Shown here in pieces: positions 51,857 to 59,880 of a stretch of 64,000 bases of DNA (its first letter is position 1; every line of letters starts with the position of its first letter). Source of the DNA: CAWDAQ01 sp963800325 (GTDB lineage: Bacteria > Actinomycetota > Actinomycetes > Actinomycetales > Dermatophilaceae). The notes beneath the pieces are model-generated. The model saw nothing but the letters and a program-made list of their open reading frames with translations. It was not told the origin of the DNA and searched no databases. Location: positions 1-64,000 of the forward strand of contig CAWDAQ010000005.1 in the NCBI GenBank assembly GCA_963800325.1, written 5' to 3'. The position numbers were made by a program, and so were the translations under genes.

Positions 51857-52504
51857 GTGGCGAGGCTGGTGACGTGGTCGCGGTACCGGGAGTCGATCGG
51901 CGACCGTTGCGGCCTGTTCTGCGCGATTGCCGACGCGTGGCCGATCACACGGGGGTTGTACCCCGGCAGCTACGTCGACCTGTCGCCGTCGACCGCCTTC
52001 CGGTCCGTGGTGTACGTCGACTCCGACCCTCGCGCCCGGCGGTTCTTCGCCGACCGGGAGCTGGTGGCCTCCGAGCTGTCCGGGCGCACGCGCACGGGCG
52101 CGGGAAACGAGGTGCGGTTTCTCGACACGGACTACACCCACCGGCTCGACCTGCCCGACGCCAGCGTGGACCTGCTCATCTCCCTGTACGCCGGGCCGGT
52201 GTGGGAGCACTGCCGCCGCTACCTGCGGCCGGGGGGCTGGCTGCTGGCCAACACCAGTCACGGCGACGCCAGCCTGGCCGCACTCGACCCGACGCTGCGA
52301 CTCGTCGCGGTCGTGCACCACCGGGACGAACGCTATCGACTGGCTACCGACCGGCTCGACCGGTACCTGGTCCCGAAGCACCCCGAGGCTGCGCGCGTCG
52401 CCCAGGTCCGAGCCAGCGGCCGCGGCCTCGCCTACACGAACACCGCGTTCGCGTACCTGTTCCAGGACATCAGTCGGACTACCGATCCGTCGGGGATGTC
52501 ATAG
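51857..52504 (+). CDS. SAM-methyltransferase-like protein
   Basis: A 215-residue protein from a GTG at 51857. LVTWSRYRESIGDRCGLFCA and FRSVVYVDSDPRARRFFADR (a V-D-S-D end of strand 2 rather than the usual glycine loop), then DASVDLLISLYAGPVWEHCR and YLRPGGWLLANTSHGDASLA (motif like strand 4 and post-IV LRPGG). The fold reads as a class I methyltransferase with a degenerate or absent SAM glycine loop. It may be an atypical or inactive member. A single-gene unit between motifs P and Q. Confidence 0.65.
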   Translation: MARLVTWSRYRESIGDRCGLFCAIADAWPITRGLYPGSYVDLSPSTAFRSVVYVDSDPRARRFFADRELVASELSGRTRTGAGNEVRFLDTDYTHRLDLPDASVDLLISLYAGPVWEHCRRYLRPGGWLLANTSHGDASLAALDPTLRLVAVVHHRDERYRLATDRLDRYLVPKHPEAARVAQVRASGRGLAYTNTAFAYLFQDISRTTDPSGMS

Positions 52505-52521
52505 CCCCGTGCCCGGTTGCG

Positions 52522-52560
52522 CCGACTTGCGGCACTCCGCCGCCTGCGGAGGCAGTCGGG
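52522..52560 (+). repeat. Boundary motif Q and leader of integrase cassette copy 2
   Basis: CGACTTGCGGCACTCCGCCG then CCTGCGGAGGCAGTCGGGAC, 17 bases after the preceding stop. The following 150 bases match the leader at 33505-33650. Confidence 0.65.
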
Positions 52561-52704
52561 ACGACGATGAGGCGGGCCGCGCAGCGCCCAGGCGGGGCTG
52601 TCCCTGGCGCTCGGCGGGGTCTGGCGTCATCAGGTCCGTGTGCCCGGCCGCGGTTGCGGCGGGCGGGGTTTGGGCCGCTTGAAGTCGCCGCGCGAGGTGT
52701 TGTC

Positions 52705-53312
52705 ATGTCTGCTCCCACGATGCTTCTGGCGTTCCAACCGGCCTCGATGTCGACCGCGCAGCTGGCGGCGGTCTCGTTCCTGGCCCGCTGCTCCGGACGG
52801 ACTCACCGCCTGTAGGCGTTCCAGCTGCGGGAGTGGTTCTCCTGGTGGGAGTCGCATGGGCTGGACCCGCTGGTCGGGGTCCGGCGAGCCCACGTCGAGC
52901 TGTGCATCCGCGAGCTCGGGGAGCGGGGGCTGAGGGACTCCTCCGTGGTGACGATGATGCACGGCGTGCGCGGCTTCTTCCGGTTCGCGCACATCGACGG
53001 GCTGATACACGGCCGACCCAGCCGTGTACGCCCGACCGCCGAAGGTCCGCCGGGACGAGTCCCGTACCCAGGGGCTGGACCGGCTCGAGCTGATCCGCTT
53101 CCTCCAGGTCGCCCAGACCATCACGGTCCACCAGGGTGCGCTGGCGTACCTGCTTGCCATCAACGCGCTGCGCGCCTCCGAGGCCGCCGCGGTCCGGATC
53201 GAGGACTACGCCGACACCCTGCGCGGGCACCGGGTGCTGCGACTGGTCGGCAAGGGCAACAAGCCCGCCACCATGCCGGTGACCGTCCCGGTCCTCCGCG
53301 TGCTCGAGGCGT
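52705..53312 (+). pseudogene. Tyrosine recombinase, cassette copy 2 (catalytic end deleted)
   Basis: Starts MSAPTMLLAFQPASMSTAQL, hits an in-frame TAG at 52813, resumes AFQLREWFSWWESHGLDPLV, GVRRAHVELCIRELGERGLR and HGVRGFFRFAHIDGLIH (SAM-like N-terminal DNA-binding domain), then shifts frame near 53005 to KVRRDESRTQGLDRLELIRF and ALAYLLAINALRASEAAAVR with the first catalytic Arg. It ends after VTVPVLRVLEAW, joined directly to toxin sequence. HxLR and Tyr are missing. Copy 1 keeps precisely the part lost here. Confidence 0.85.
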
Positions 53313-53555
53313 GGGCACACCGACAGTGTGGGCATGGAACCGCCATGGAACCAGGGGGTGATAACAGACGCTCGACCTCCTCGCGCTCGAGCCCGACCCG
53401 AAGTCACCAATGGGTGACTCCCGGTTCATCGGCCACCCCCGCTCCGCGGGGCGGGCGATCGGGGTGATCGCCTACCGCGACCTCGACGCTGACCTGCACG
53501 GCATCAACGCCTGGCCCGCGACCGGGAGCGGACCTGAGGCTGTACCAGCAAGGAG
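53313..53555 (+). pseudogene. Toxin-like fragment, cassette copy 2
   Basis: Begins at CACCGACAGTGTGGGCATGG, equal to TDSVGIEPAW of copy 1, then follows copy 1 without gaps, with the same one-base insertion near 53370 and then MGDSRFIGHPRSAGRAIGVI. The first 30 residues are absent. It cannot encode an active toxin. Confidence 0.65.
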
Positions 53556-53690
53556 ACGATGATGGCCAAGACGATCGACCCAGCACACGCGGAACGGCTC
53601 CGGCGCGAGTCCGAGCAGACCAAGGACGACGCCCACCCCGCCGACACCGCCGGCCGGCGACCGAACCGGCAGAAGGTGTACTCCGTCCGG
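53365..53690 (+). repeat. 326-bp near-identical repeat, copy 2
   Basis: It matches 34320-34645 with one visible mismatch and no gap; constant offset 19,045 bases. It ends at CTCCGTCCGG, where copy 1 goes on with the antitoxin and copy 2 changes to AAGCCGCCGCGGG. Confidence 0.92.
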
Positions 53691-53693
53691 AAG
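53562..53693 (+). pseudogene. Antitoxin-like protein, cassette copy 2, truncated
   Basis: Starts ATG 53562 and equals copy 1 up to QKVYSVR, then runs into unrelated KPPRAMPVHARFDGG. The DNA-binding-like C-terminal half is missing. The break at GAAGCCGCCGCGGG is close in sequence to the boundary-motif core and may mark the right end of the cassette region. Confidence 0.7.
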
Positions 53694-53757
53694 CCGCCGC
53701 GGGCGATGCCGGTCCACGCCCGGTTCGACGGAGGTCTGCGGGTGTCAGCCACGACTC

Positions 53758-54672
53758 TCAGGCGGGGAACACACCGCTGGAGAGGTACCGGTCGCCGCGG
53801 TCGCAGACCACGAAGACGATCGTCGCCCCCTCGACTTCCCGGGCCACCTGGAGGGCGGTCCAGCAAGCGCCGCCCGCGGAGACACCGCCGAAGATGCCCT
53901 CCTCGCGGGCCAGCCGGTGGGCCGTCTGCTCGGCGTCGGTCTGGGTGACCTCCACGGTCCGGTCCACCGCCGACGGGTCGAAGATCTTCGGCACGTACTC
54001 CGGCGGCCAGGCGCGGATCCCGGGGATCTTCGAGCCCTCCGCAGGCTGTGCCCCGACGATCTGGACGCCGGGGTTGCGCGACTTCAGGAACCGCGAGACC
54101 CCGGTGATCGTGCCGGTGGTCCCCATCGCGGACACGAAGTGCGTGATCCGTCCGTCGGTCTGGCGCCACAGCTCCGGGCCTGTCCCGTCCTCGTGGGCAC
54201 GGGGGTTGTCCGGGTTACCGAACTGGTCCAGGACCCGGCCGCGGCCCTCCCGCTCCATCCGAGTCACGACGTCGCGGGCCTCTTCCATGCCGCCCTCTGC
54301 CGGGGTGAGGACGAGGTCGGCTCCGTACGCCTTCATCGTCTGGATCCGCTCGGTGGAAGCGTCCTCGGGCATCACGATGACCAGTGGGTAGCCGCTGATC
54401 GCCGCCGCCATCGCCAAGCCGATCCCGGTGTTGCCGGACGTGGCTTCCAGCAGAGTGTCGCCGGCGGAGATCTCCCCTCGCTCCTCGGCGCCCCGGATCA
54501 TGCTGATCGCCGGCCGGTCCTTGACCGAGCCGGCCGGGTTGTTCCCCTCGAGCTTGGCGAGCAGCACGTTGCCGCGGCGCTCGTTCTCCAGCCCCGGCAG
54601 GCGCTGCAGACGCACCAGCGGGGTGCCGCCGATGACGTCCTCCATCGTGGGGTACGCCGGAGGGGTGCTCAC
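53758..54672 (-). CDS. cysM: Cysteine synthase (CysM/CysK-like, PLP-dependent)
   Basis: A 304-residue beta-replacing PLP enzyme. The Lys that binds PLP is in LEGNNPAGSVKDRPAISMIR (N-x-x-x-S-V-K-D-R, near 45). LEATSGNTGIGLAMAAAISG is the substrate loop (TSGNTG), GMEEARDVVTRMEREGRGRV, SAMGTTGTITGVSRFL (phosphate loop) and GIFGGVSAGGACWTALQVAR follow. It makes cysteine from O-acetylserine or O-phosphoserine and a sulfur donor; MEDVIGGTPLVRLQRLPG favours the CysM type. A GTG at 54672 is taken as start. It lies just right of the last cassette relic. Confidence 0.9.
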   Translation of the reverse strand: MSTPPAYPTMEDVIGGTPLVRLQRLPGLENERRGNVLLAKLEGNNPAGSVKDRPAISMIRGAEERGEISAGDTLLEATSGNTGIGLAMAAAISGYPLVIVMPEDASTERIQTMKAYGADLVLTPAEGGMEEARDVVTRMEREGRGRVLDQFGNPDNPRAHEDGTGPELWRQTDGRITHFVSAMGTTGTITGVSRFLKSRNPGVQIVGAQPAEGSKIPGIRAWPPEYVPKIFDPSAVDRTVEVTQTDAEQTAHRLAREEGIFGGVSAGGACWTALQVAREVEGATIVFVVCDRGDRYLSSGVFPA

Positions 54673-54692
54673 GCGCCGGAGTCTAGGTTCTC

Positions 54693-55829
54693 GTGTGGGT
54701 GGGCGCCGGCTTGGCACTCGCCTCTTTCAGCGTGGGTGGGGTCATCGCCGACGTCTCGACCACGGCATCGGCTGCCGCGGTGCCGCTGGTGACGTCACCG
54801 TCGGGCGGCGTCGCGGCGGGGGCCAGGGTCGTGGAGATCGCGTGGCCGCGCGAGGCGGTGGAGAAGACCGGCGGCAAGACCGGGCCCGTGCCCGTGATCG
54901 TGCTCGCGCGGACCACCACCGACAGCAGAGGGCGCTACACGCTCCCGGCCGTGCCGCTGGCAACCCTGCAGCGCCTGGCCAACCCCGATGGCACGGTGAA
55001 CGTCCAGACCAGCGTCCTCGGCGACGGCTTCGAGGGACTGAGCTCGCGACCGGTCTCGGTCGCCGCCCTGGCCAACGCCTCGGCCCACCGCGCCGACGGG
55101 AAGGTTCTCCTGCCGGCGGCCACCGTGCGGACGTTCAAGGTGGCCACGACGATCGGATCGCGATCCAGGGTGGACGCGATCCCGATGGACAACGCCACGA
55201 CCTGCAGCACACGGCGAGTCAAGACGTACGGCAAGAGGCCCACGATCGCCGGCTCCACGTGGAGCACAACCCGCTACGCGAAGCAGACGTTCACGTACGG
55301 CAAGGGCGGCTCGAGCTCGCTGGGTGTCGGCGTCTCCGGCAGCGGGACGTACGGGTCCTACCACGTCGGAGGGACCCACAGCTCGACCTCGTCCTACGTC
55401 GAGCAGTACCCGCGGCACTCGGGCGCATCGCGCATTCACGAGCGGACCTACGTGGTGCCCGCGAAGTACCGGCAGGACTGCCACATGTCCCTGCCCCCCA
55501 CGGACTGGCACACTTACTTCGTGCAGTCGCGCTACATCGCCGGCGGCCAGTCCGAGGCGAAGCTCTCCCCGAAGTGGCTGCCCAGGGCCACCCACTGCGT
55601 CCCTGAATCAAAGGGTGGGCACACCTACGTCACCTCCAGCACCGCCGCCACCCACTCGGCCGGCTTCGTGGTCGCCCCGCTGATCGGGATGAACCTGTCC
55701 GCCCGCAGCGGCTGGTCCAAGCAGGTGCGACTCACCATCGACTGGAGCGGACCCGCCCGCCTCTGCGGCACCAGGAGCGATCCCGGCCGGCCCCGTGCCC
55801 ACGGCGAGCTCGTCGCCCGCGGACGCTGA
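54693..55829 (+). CDS. Secreted hypothetical protein
   Basis: A 378-residue protein. The N-terminus GAGLALASFSVGGVIADVST (residues 4-23) is a weak signal-peptide-like stretch with no basic residues before it, so the true start may be upstream or the gene may be 5'-shortened. The body has TTDSRGRYTLPAVPLATLQR (like a carboxypeptidase-regulatory-type repeat), then a Ser/Gly/Tyr-rich part (GSSSLGVGVSGSGTYGSYHV) and four Cys. No family was recognised. It is divergent from cysM with only 20 bases between starts. The stop overlaps the next ATG. Confidence 0.62.
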   Translation: MWVGAGLALASFSVGGVIADVSTTASAAAVPLVTSPSGGVAAGARVVEIAWPREAVEKTGGKTGPVPVIVLARTTTDSRGRYTLPAVPLATLQRLANPDGTVNVQTSVLGDGFEGLSSRPVSVAALANASAHRADGKVLLPAATVRTFKVATTIGSRSRVDAIPMDNATTCSTRRVKTYGKRPTIAGSTWSTTRYAKQTFTYGKGGSSSLGVGVSGSGTYGSYHVGGTHSSTSSYVEQYPRHSGASRIHERTYVVPAKYRQDCHMSLPPTDWHTYFVQSRYIAGGQSEAKLSPKWLPRATHCVPESKGGHTYVTSSTAATHSAGFVVAPLIGMNLSARSGWSKQVRLTIDWSGPARLCGTRSDPGRPRAHGELVARGR

Positions 55830-56419
55830 TGCCGATGTGGCAGATCCCGCGCAGGACGCGCGCCGGGGCCGCCGTCGCCCTCGCCGTGGTGCTGGCCGCC
55901 GGGGGCGGCTGGTGGCTGCACCTCGAGCACCGGCCCAGCCCCGACGGACCACTCGGCCTGGGAGACGGATCGCAGGGGTCGGAGGGCTGGTGCATCCCCG
56001 ACGGCGGCATCGGCAAGCCCATCTCCTGGGGCGACTTCGGCTCCCCCAACCACTCCAGGAACGGGCTGGTCATCGACTCCATCACCGCCCACACCAACCC
56101 CACCGCCGACTATCTCGGCGCCTACGTCCTGCCCGAGAAGATCACCAAGGACGGCGGCACGCTCGGAGTCGGAACCGTGCACGGCTTCCGCCCCGACAGG
56201 CCCGGCGCCCAACGGCTCCCCGCGAGGATCCCGCCGCGGCACGCCGGCGACCTCCAGCAGCAGGCCTACTCCTACGTCCTCGGCGTCCGCCGAACCGGCG
56301 CCACCCCCGCCCGGCTGACCCACATGGTGATCCACTACCACGACACCGCCGGCCACCGGTACTACTACAAGCTCAGCGGCCACGGCATCGTCGCCGCGAA
56401 CTGCGCAGGGCTCTGGTAG
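55829..56419 (+). CDS. Secreted hypothetical protein, partner of the preceding gene
   Basis: A 196-residue protein with a clear N-terminal signal or anchor: RRTRAGAAVALAVVLAAGGG (residues 8-27). The outside part has GSEGWCIPDGGIGKPISWGD, VIDSITAHTNPTADYLGAYV and HMVIHYHDTAGHRYYYKLSG, with two Cys that may pair. Translation is coupled to the upstream gene by TGATG at 55827-55831. The two products probably act together outside the membrane. No family recognised. Confidence 0.68.
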   Translation: MPMWQIPRRTRAGAAVALAVVLAAGGGWWLHLEHRPSPDGPLGLGDGSQGSEGWCIPDGGIGKPISWGDFGSPNHSRNGLVIDSITAHTNPTADYLGAYVLPEKITKDGGTLGVGTVHGFRPDRPGAQRLPARIPPRHAGDLQQQAYSYVLGVRRTGATPARLTHMVIHYHDTAGHRYYYKLSGHGIVAANCAGLW

Positions 56420-56503
56420 AGATCAACTCGCGGCAGGCGTCACCTCCTGCCACCCGTCGATGACCACGGAAGAGGTCACTCCGCACGATCGGGTAGGCGC
56501 ACC

Positions 56504-56546
56504 AGAACGGCCCCCACCCGCGTCTCCGCAGGTCGGGGGCCGTTCT
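56504..56546 (-). terminator. Terminator of the tRNA cluster
   Basis: AGAACGGCCCCC (56504-56515) pairs perfectly over 12 bases with GGGGGCCGTTCT (56535-56546). It lies 8 bases past the tRNA-Val end in the direction of transcription and may also end the plus-strand gene pair. Confidence 0.85.
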
Positions 56547-56553
56547 CGTGTGG

Positions 56554-56625
56554 TGGGCGATACTGGGTTTGAACCAGTGACCTCTTCCGTGTCAAGGAAG
56601 CGCGCTACCACTGCGCTAATCGCCC
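56554..56625 (-). tRNA. tRNA-Val (GAC)
   Basis: The 72-base gene folds as a standard cloverleaf: acceptor GGGCGAT/ATCGCCC with discriminator A, D-arm AGCGCAGTGGTAGCGC, anticodon loop CTTGACACG (GAC) and T-arm with GGTTCAAACCC. CCA is not encoded. It is the last of three tRNA genes read right to left. Confidence 0.95.
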
Positions 56626-56649
56626 GGGGTGGGGTCTGTCGTCCCCGAG

Positions 56650-56720
56650 AGGTGGAGACGGGATTCGAACCCGTGTAAACGGCTTTGCAGGCCGCTGCCT
56701 CGCCTCTCGGCCACTCCACC
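56650..56720 (-). tRNA. tRNA-Cys (GCA)
   Basis: Acceptor GGTGGAG/CTCCACC with discriminator T, D-arm with GCCGAGAGGC, anticodon loop CCTGCAAAG (GCA) and T-arm GGGTTCGAATCCC. No encoded CCA. The U discriminator fits cysteine tRNA. Confidence 0.95.
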
Positions 56721-56741
56721 GTGAAGGTGGCTCTCCCTCCG

Positions 56742-56814
56742 AGCGGATGACCGGGTTCGAACCGGCGACCTCAACCTTGGCAAGGTTGCGCTCTACCAAC
56801 TGAGCTACATCCGC
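56742..56814 (-). tRNA. tRNA-Gly (GCC)
   Basis: Acceptor GCGGATG/CATCCGC with discriminator T, D-arm AGCTCAGTTGGTAGAGC, anticodon loop CTTGCCAAG (GCC) and T-arm CCGGTTCGAACCCGG. First gene of the Gly-Cys-Val cluster, an order common in actinobacteria. Confidence 0.95.
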
Positions 56815-56829
56815 ACCGCGGCCGGCGGG

Positions 56830-58107
56830 TCACCCGCCGTGCGTGCGCAGCGACATTAGCCGATCACCGTCGTCATCACCAAACCGGTCCCGGTCCTCCG
56901 GCTCGTCCGACCCCTGAGGGAACGGGGTGAGGGGGTGACGGCCGTCGCGGGGCACCGGGTGCGGCTGCCCGGGCGTCTCCTCACCGTCCCCGAGGTTCTC
57001 GGCCCCGACGTCCTCCATCGGGGTCTTCGCGGCCTCCTCGACGACCCGGCGACGGCGCAGCCGGCTCACCTTGGTCGGCCAGCGGCGGCCGTTCCTCTCC
57101 GGGGTCTCCCCGATCGTCGAGGAGCCCACGGTCGCGGCCGCGAGCTTCTCCCGGCGCTCGGCCTCGACCTCCTCGGCGGCGAGCGTCGCGAGGGCCCGAC
57201 GCACCCGCAGGGCGCGCACCTCCGGACTCGGCCAGAGGATCCGGATCGCGGCGTTGAGGGCGGCACCGATGAGGACGGCGATGGCGATGAAGTACAGCCA
57301 GATCAGGAGGACGATCGGCGCGCTCAGCGGGCCGTAGATCGACGTGCCACCGAGCGAGGCAGCGATGGTGCCGCGCACCCCGTAGGAGGCGAGCAGCCAG
57401 AGGACGAGGGTGAGCAGCGCCCCGGGGACGTCGCGGCGCCACGGCGACCGGTGCGGGGTGGCGATGTGGAACAGCGTCGTCAGGCTCGCCACGACCATGA
57501 CCGAGACCACCGGCCAGTAGAGCTTCACGAGGAACTCCAGGTTGGCCGGCAAGAGGTCGCCGAGCACGCTGGGCCCGATGAGCACGAGCGGGATGAGGAC
57601 GATGCCGACGACGAGGCTGACGAGGTAGAGCGACAGGCTGAGGATGCGCGCCTTGACGATCCCGCGCACGCCGGCCTGGCCGTACATGATCGAGATCGTG
57701 TCGACGAAGACGTTCAGGGCCCGCGAGCCGGACCACACCGAGAACGCGAACCCGACCGAGATCAGGTCGAACCGCCCGTTGCGAAACACGTCGTCGACCG
57801 TCGGCAGCAGCAGGTCCTGGATGATGTCAGGGGTGAGGAAGCGGCTGGCGTAGTTGACGATCTGCTGGGTGACGTTGTTCACCGCGCTGGCGCCGATCCA
57901 GTTGCCGACGTACCCGACGCCGCCGAACATCCCGAGGACCAGCGGGGGCAGCGAGAGCAGGGCGAAGAACCCGGCCTCGGAGGCGAGACCGGTCACCCGG
58001 TAGCGCAGGCACACCCGGACGGTCTCGGCGACCAGCCGCGCGAGCGGAACCGCCCCCGGCACTCGGGAGAGCAGCCACCTCACGTGCGCCCTCAGCCTGA
58101 CATTCAC
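56830..58107 (-). CDS. YihY/virulence factor BrkB family membrane protein
   Basis: A 425-residue protein with six membrane segments in the first 300 residues: GLASEAGFFALLSLPPLVLG, DLISVGFAFSVWSGSRALNV, LSLYLVSLVVGIVLIPLVLI, YWPVVSVMVVASLTTLFHIA, VPGALLTLVLWLLASYGVRG and APIVLLIWLYFIAIAVLIGA. The motifs HRSPWRRDVPGALLTLVLWL and YGPLSAPIVLLIWLYFIA are the YihY family signature. The C-terminal 125 residues are charged and disordered. Function of the family is unsettled; it is no longer thought to be RNase BN. It lies 16 bases from tRNA-Gly. Confidence 0.9.
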   Translation of the reverse strand: MNVRLRAHVRWLLSRVPGAVPLARLVAETVRVCLRYRVTGLASEAGFFALLSLPPLVLGMFGGVGYVGNWIGASAVNNVTQQIVNYASRFLTPDIIQDLLLPTVDDVFRNGRFDLISVGFAFSVWSGSRALNVFVDTISIMYGQAGVRGIVKARILSLSLYLVSLVVGIVLIPLVLIGPSVLGDLLPANLEFLVKLYWPVVSVMVVASLTTLFHIATPHRSPWRRDVPGALLTLVLWLLASYGVRGTIAASLGGTSIYGPLSAPIVLLIWLYFIAIAVLIGAALNAAIRILWPSPEVRALRVRRALATLAAEEVEAERREKLAAATVGSSTIGETPERNGRRWPTKVSRLRRRRVVEEAAKTPMEDVGAENLGDGEETPGQPHPVPRDGRHPLTPFPQGSDEPEDRDRFGDDDGDRLMSLRTHGG

Positions 58108-58172
58108 GACACCACCGTAGCCGCGCCACCGGTTCGGGCCTGCGGGGACACGACCAGACCTAGGCTGGCGGC

Positions 58173-59828
58173 ATGGCGACGCACGAGGTCACCAACCAGG
58201 TTCCCGCCCTCCCCGAGCACGACGTCCTCGCCGCCGACCCCGGCCTCCTCGCCGCCGTCGCCCGCTGGGGGGACCCCGACCGCACCCCCGACCTGCACGC
58301 CCTCGGCCGCCTCGCCGGGGGCGCCGCCGCGCGCGACCTCGCCGACAGGGCCGAGCGCCACCCGCCGGTGCTGCGCACCCACTCCCCCACCGGCGAGCGG
58401 GTCGACGAGGTCGAGTTCGACCCCGCGTGGCACGCGCTGCTCGAGACCGCCGTCGGACACGGACTGACCGCCGAGCCGTGGACCGGCGCACCCGGGTCGG
58501 GGGCGCACGCCCACCGGGCCGCGGGGTTCCTCACGTGGTCCCAGGCCGAGGCCGGGCACCTGTGCCCGGTGTCGATGACGTACGCCGCCGCCCCCGCCCT
58601 CGCCGCCGACCCCGTCCTGGGGTCCGCGTGGCTGCCGCGGCTCGCCTCCCGCACCTACGACCCCGGACTGCGCCCGGTCGCCGGCAAGGCGGGGGCGCTG
58701 ACCGGGATGGGGATGACCGAGAAGCAGGGCGGCTCCGACGTCCGGGCGAACACCACCCGGGCCGCGCCCGACCCCGCGGGGCCCCTCGGCGAGGGCTCGG
58801 CCCTCCTGACCGGCCACAAGTGGTTCTGCTCGGCACCGATGAGCGACGCCTTCCTCGTCCTCGCGCAGGCCCCGGGCGGGCTGACGTGCTACCTCCTGCC
58901 CCGTGTCCTGCCGGACGGGTCCCGCAACGTGTTCGCGCTGCAGCGCCTGAAGGACAAGCTCGGCAACCGGTCCAACGCCTCCTCGGAGGTCGAGCTCGAC
59001 GGGACGTGGGCGGCCCGGCTCGGCGACGAGGGCCGCGGGATCCGGACGATCATCGAGATGGTCGCCGCGACCCGCCTCGACTGCGTCCTCGGGTCGGCGG
59101 CCCTCATGCGCGCCGCGCTGGTCCGGGCGGTCCACCACGCCCGGCACCGCAGGGCGTTCGGCACCCTGCTCGTCGACCAGCCGCTGATGCGCAACGTCCT
59201 CGCCGACCTCGCGCTCGAGTCCGAGGCCGCCACCCTGCTCGGGATGCGGCTCGCCCACGCCGTCGACGCCGGCGAGCGGGCGTTCGCCCGGATCGGGGTC
59301 GCGGTCGCGAAGTTCTGGGTCTGCAAGCGCGGCCCGGGCGTCGCCGCGGAGGCGCTGGAGTGCCTCGGCGGCAACGGGTACGTCGAGGAGAACGGGCTCG
59401 CCCGGCTCTACCGCGAGGCCCCGCTGAACTCGGTGTGGGAGGGCTCGGGGAACGTCAACGCCCTCGACGTCCTGCGCGCCCTGCAGCGCGAGCCGGAGAG
59501 CGTCGAGGCGCTGCTGGCCGAGCTGGACGCGGCGCGCGGCGCGGACCCGCGCCTCGACGCGGCGCTCGGCGAGGCCACCGGCGCCGTCCGCGCCGCGACG
59601 ACGGCGCCCGCCCAGGCCACCGCGCGGTCACTCGTCGAGCGGCTCGCGGTGACGTTGCAGGCCTCCCTCGTGGTCCGCCACGCCCCCACCGAGGTCGCCG
59701 ACGCGTTCCTCGCCGGACGGGTCGCCGGCGGCCACGGCGCCTGCTACGGCACCCTCGGCGAGGACGTCGTCGCCGGCGCCGCCGGCACCCTGCTCGACCG
59801 CGCGGGCACCGAGGGCCCAGTGGGCTGA
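58173..59828 (+). CDS. Acyl-CoA dehydrogenase, AidB-like
   Basis: A 551-residue protein of the AidB type. N-terminal: EVTNQVPALPEHDVLAADPG. Dehydrogenase core: LTGMGMTEKQGGSDVRANTT (FAD/substrate loop), LLTGHKWFCSAPMSDAFLVL, RLKDKLGNRSNASSEVELDG, ECLGGNGYVEENGLARLYRE and APLNSVWEGSGNVNALDVLR. MTEKQGGSD and PLNSIWEGSGNV are AidB features, as is the extra C-terminal domain (ADAFLAGRVAGGHGACYGTL). E. coli AidB binds DNA and is induced by alkylation; here it may act on isovaleryl-CoA-like substrates or serve DNA protection. Confidence 0.9.
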   Translation: MATHEVTNQVPALPEHDVLAADPGLLAAVARWGDPDRTPDLHALGRLAGGAAARDLADRAERHPPVLRTHSPTGERVDEVEFDPAWHALLETAVGHGLTAEPWTGAPGSGAHAHRAAGFLTWSQAEAGHLCPVSMTYAAAPALAADPVLGSAWLPRLASRTYDPGLRPVAGKAGALTGMGMTEKQGGSDVRANTTRAAPDPAGPLGEGSALLTGHKWFCSAPMSDAFLVLAQAPGGLTCYLLPRVLPDGSRNVFALQRLKDKLGNRSNASSEVELDGTWAARLGDEGRGIRTIIEMVAATRLDCVLGSAALMRAALVRAVHHARHRRAFGTLLVDQPLMRNVLADLALESEAATLLGMRLAHAVDAGERAFARIGVAVAKFWVCKRGPGVAAEALECLGGNGYVEENGLARLYREAPLNSVWEGSGNVNALDVLRALQREPESVEALLAELDAARGADPRLDAALGEATGAVRAATTAPAQATARSLVERLAVTLQASLVVRHAPTEVADAFLAGRVAGGHGACYGTLGEDVVAGAAGTLLDRAGTEGPVG

Positions 59829-59880
59829 GCTGGATGAGCGAGCTCGTCGTGCCCACGCCCCGGACGGCCGGGACGGCCCG

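Noticed and set aside
32595..52560. Classical integron with attC sites
   Set aside because: No IntI-type integrase and no consistent GTTRRRY core with its inverted partner was found. The recombinase relics belong to a general tyrosine recombinase family. The cassette idea is kept, the integron label is not.
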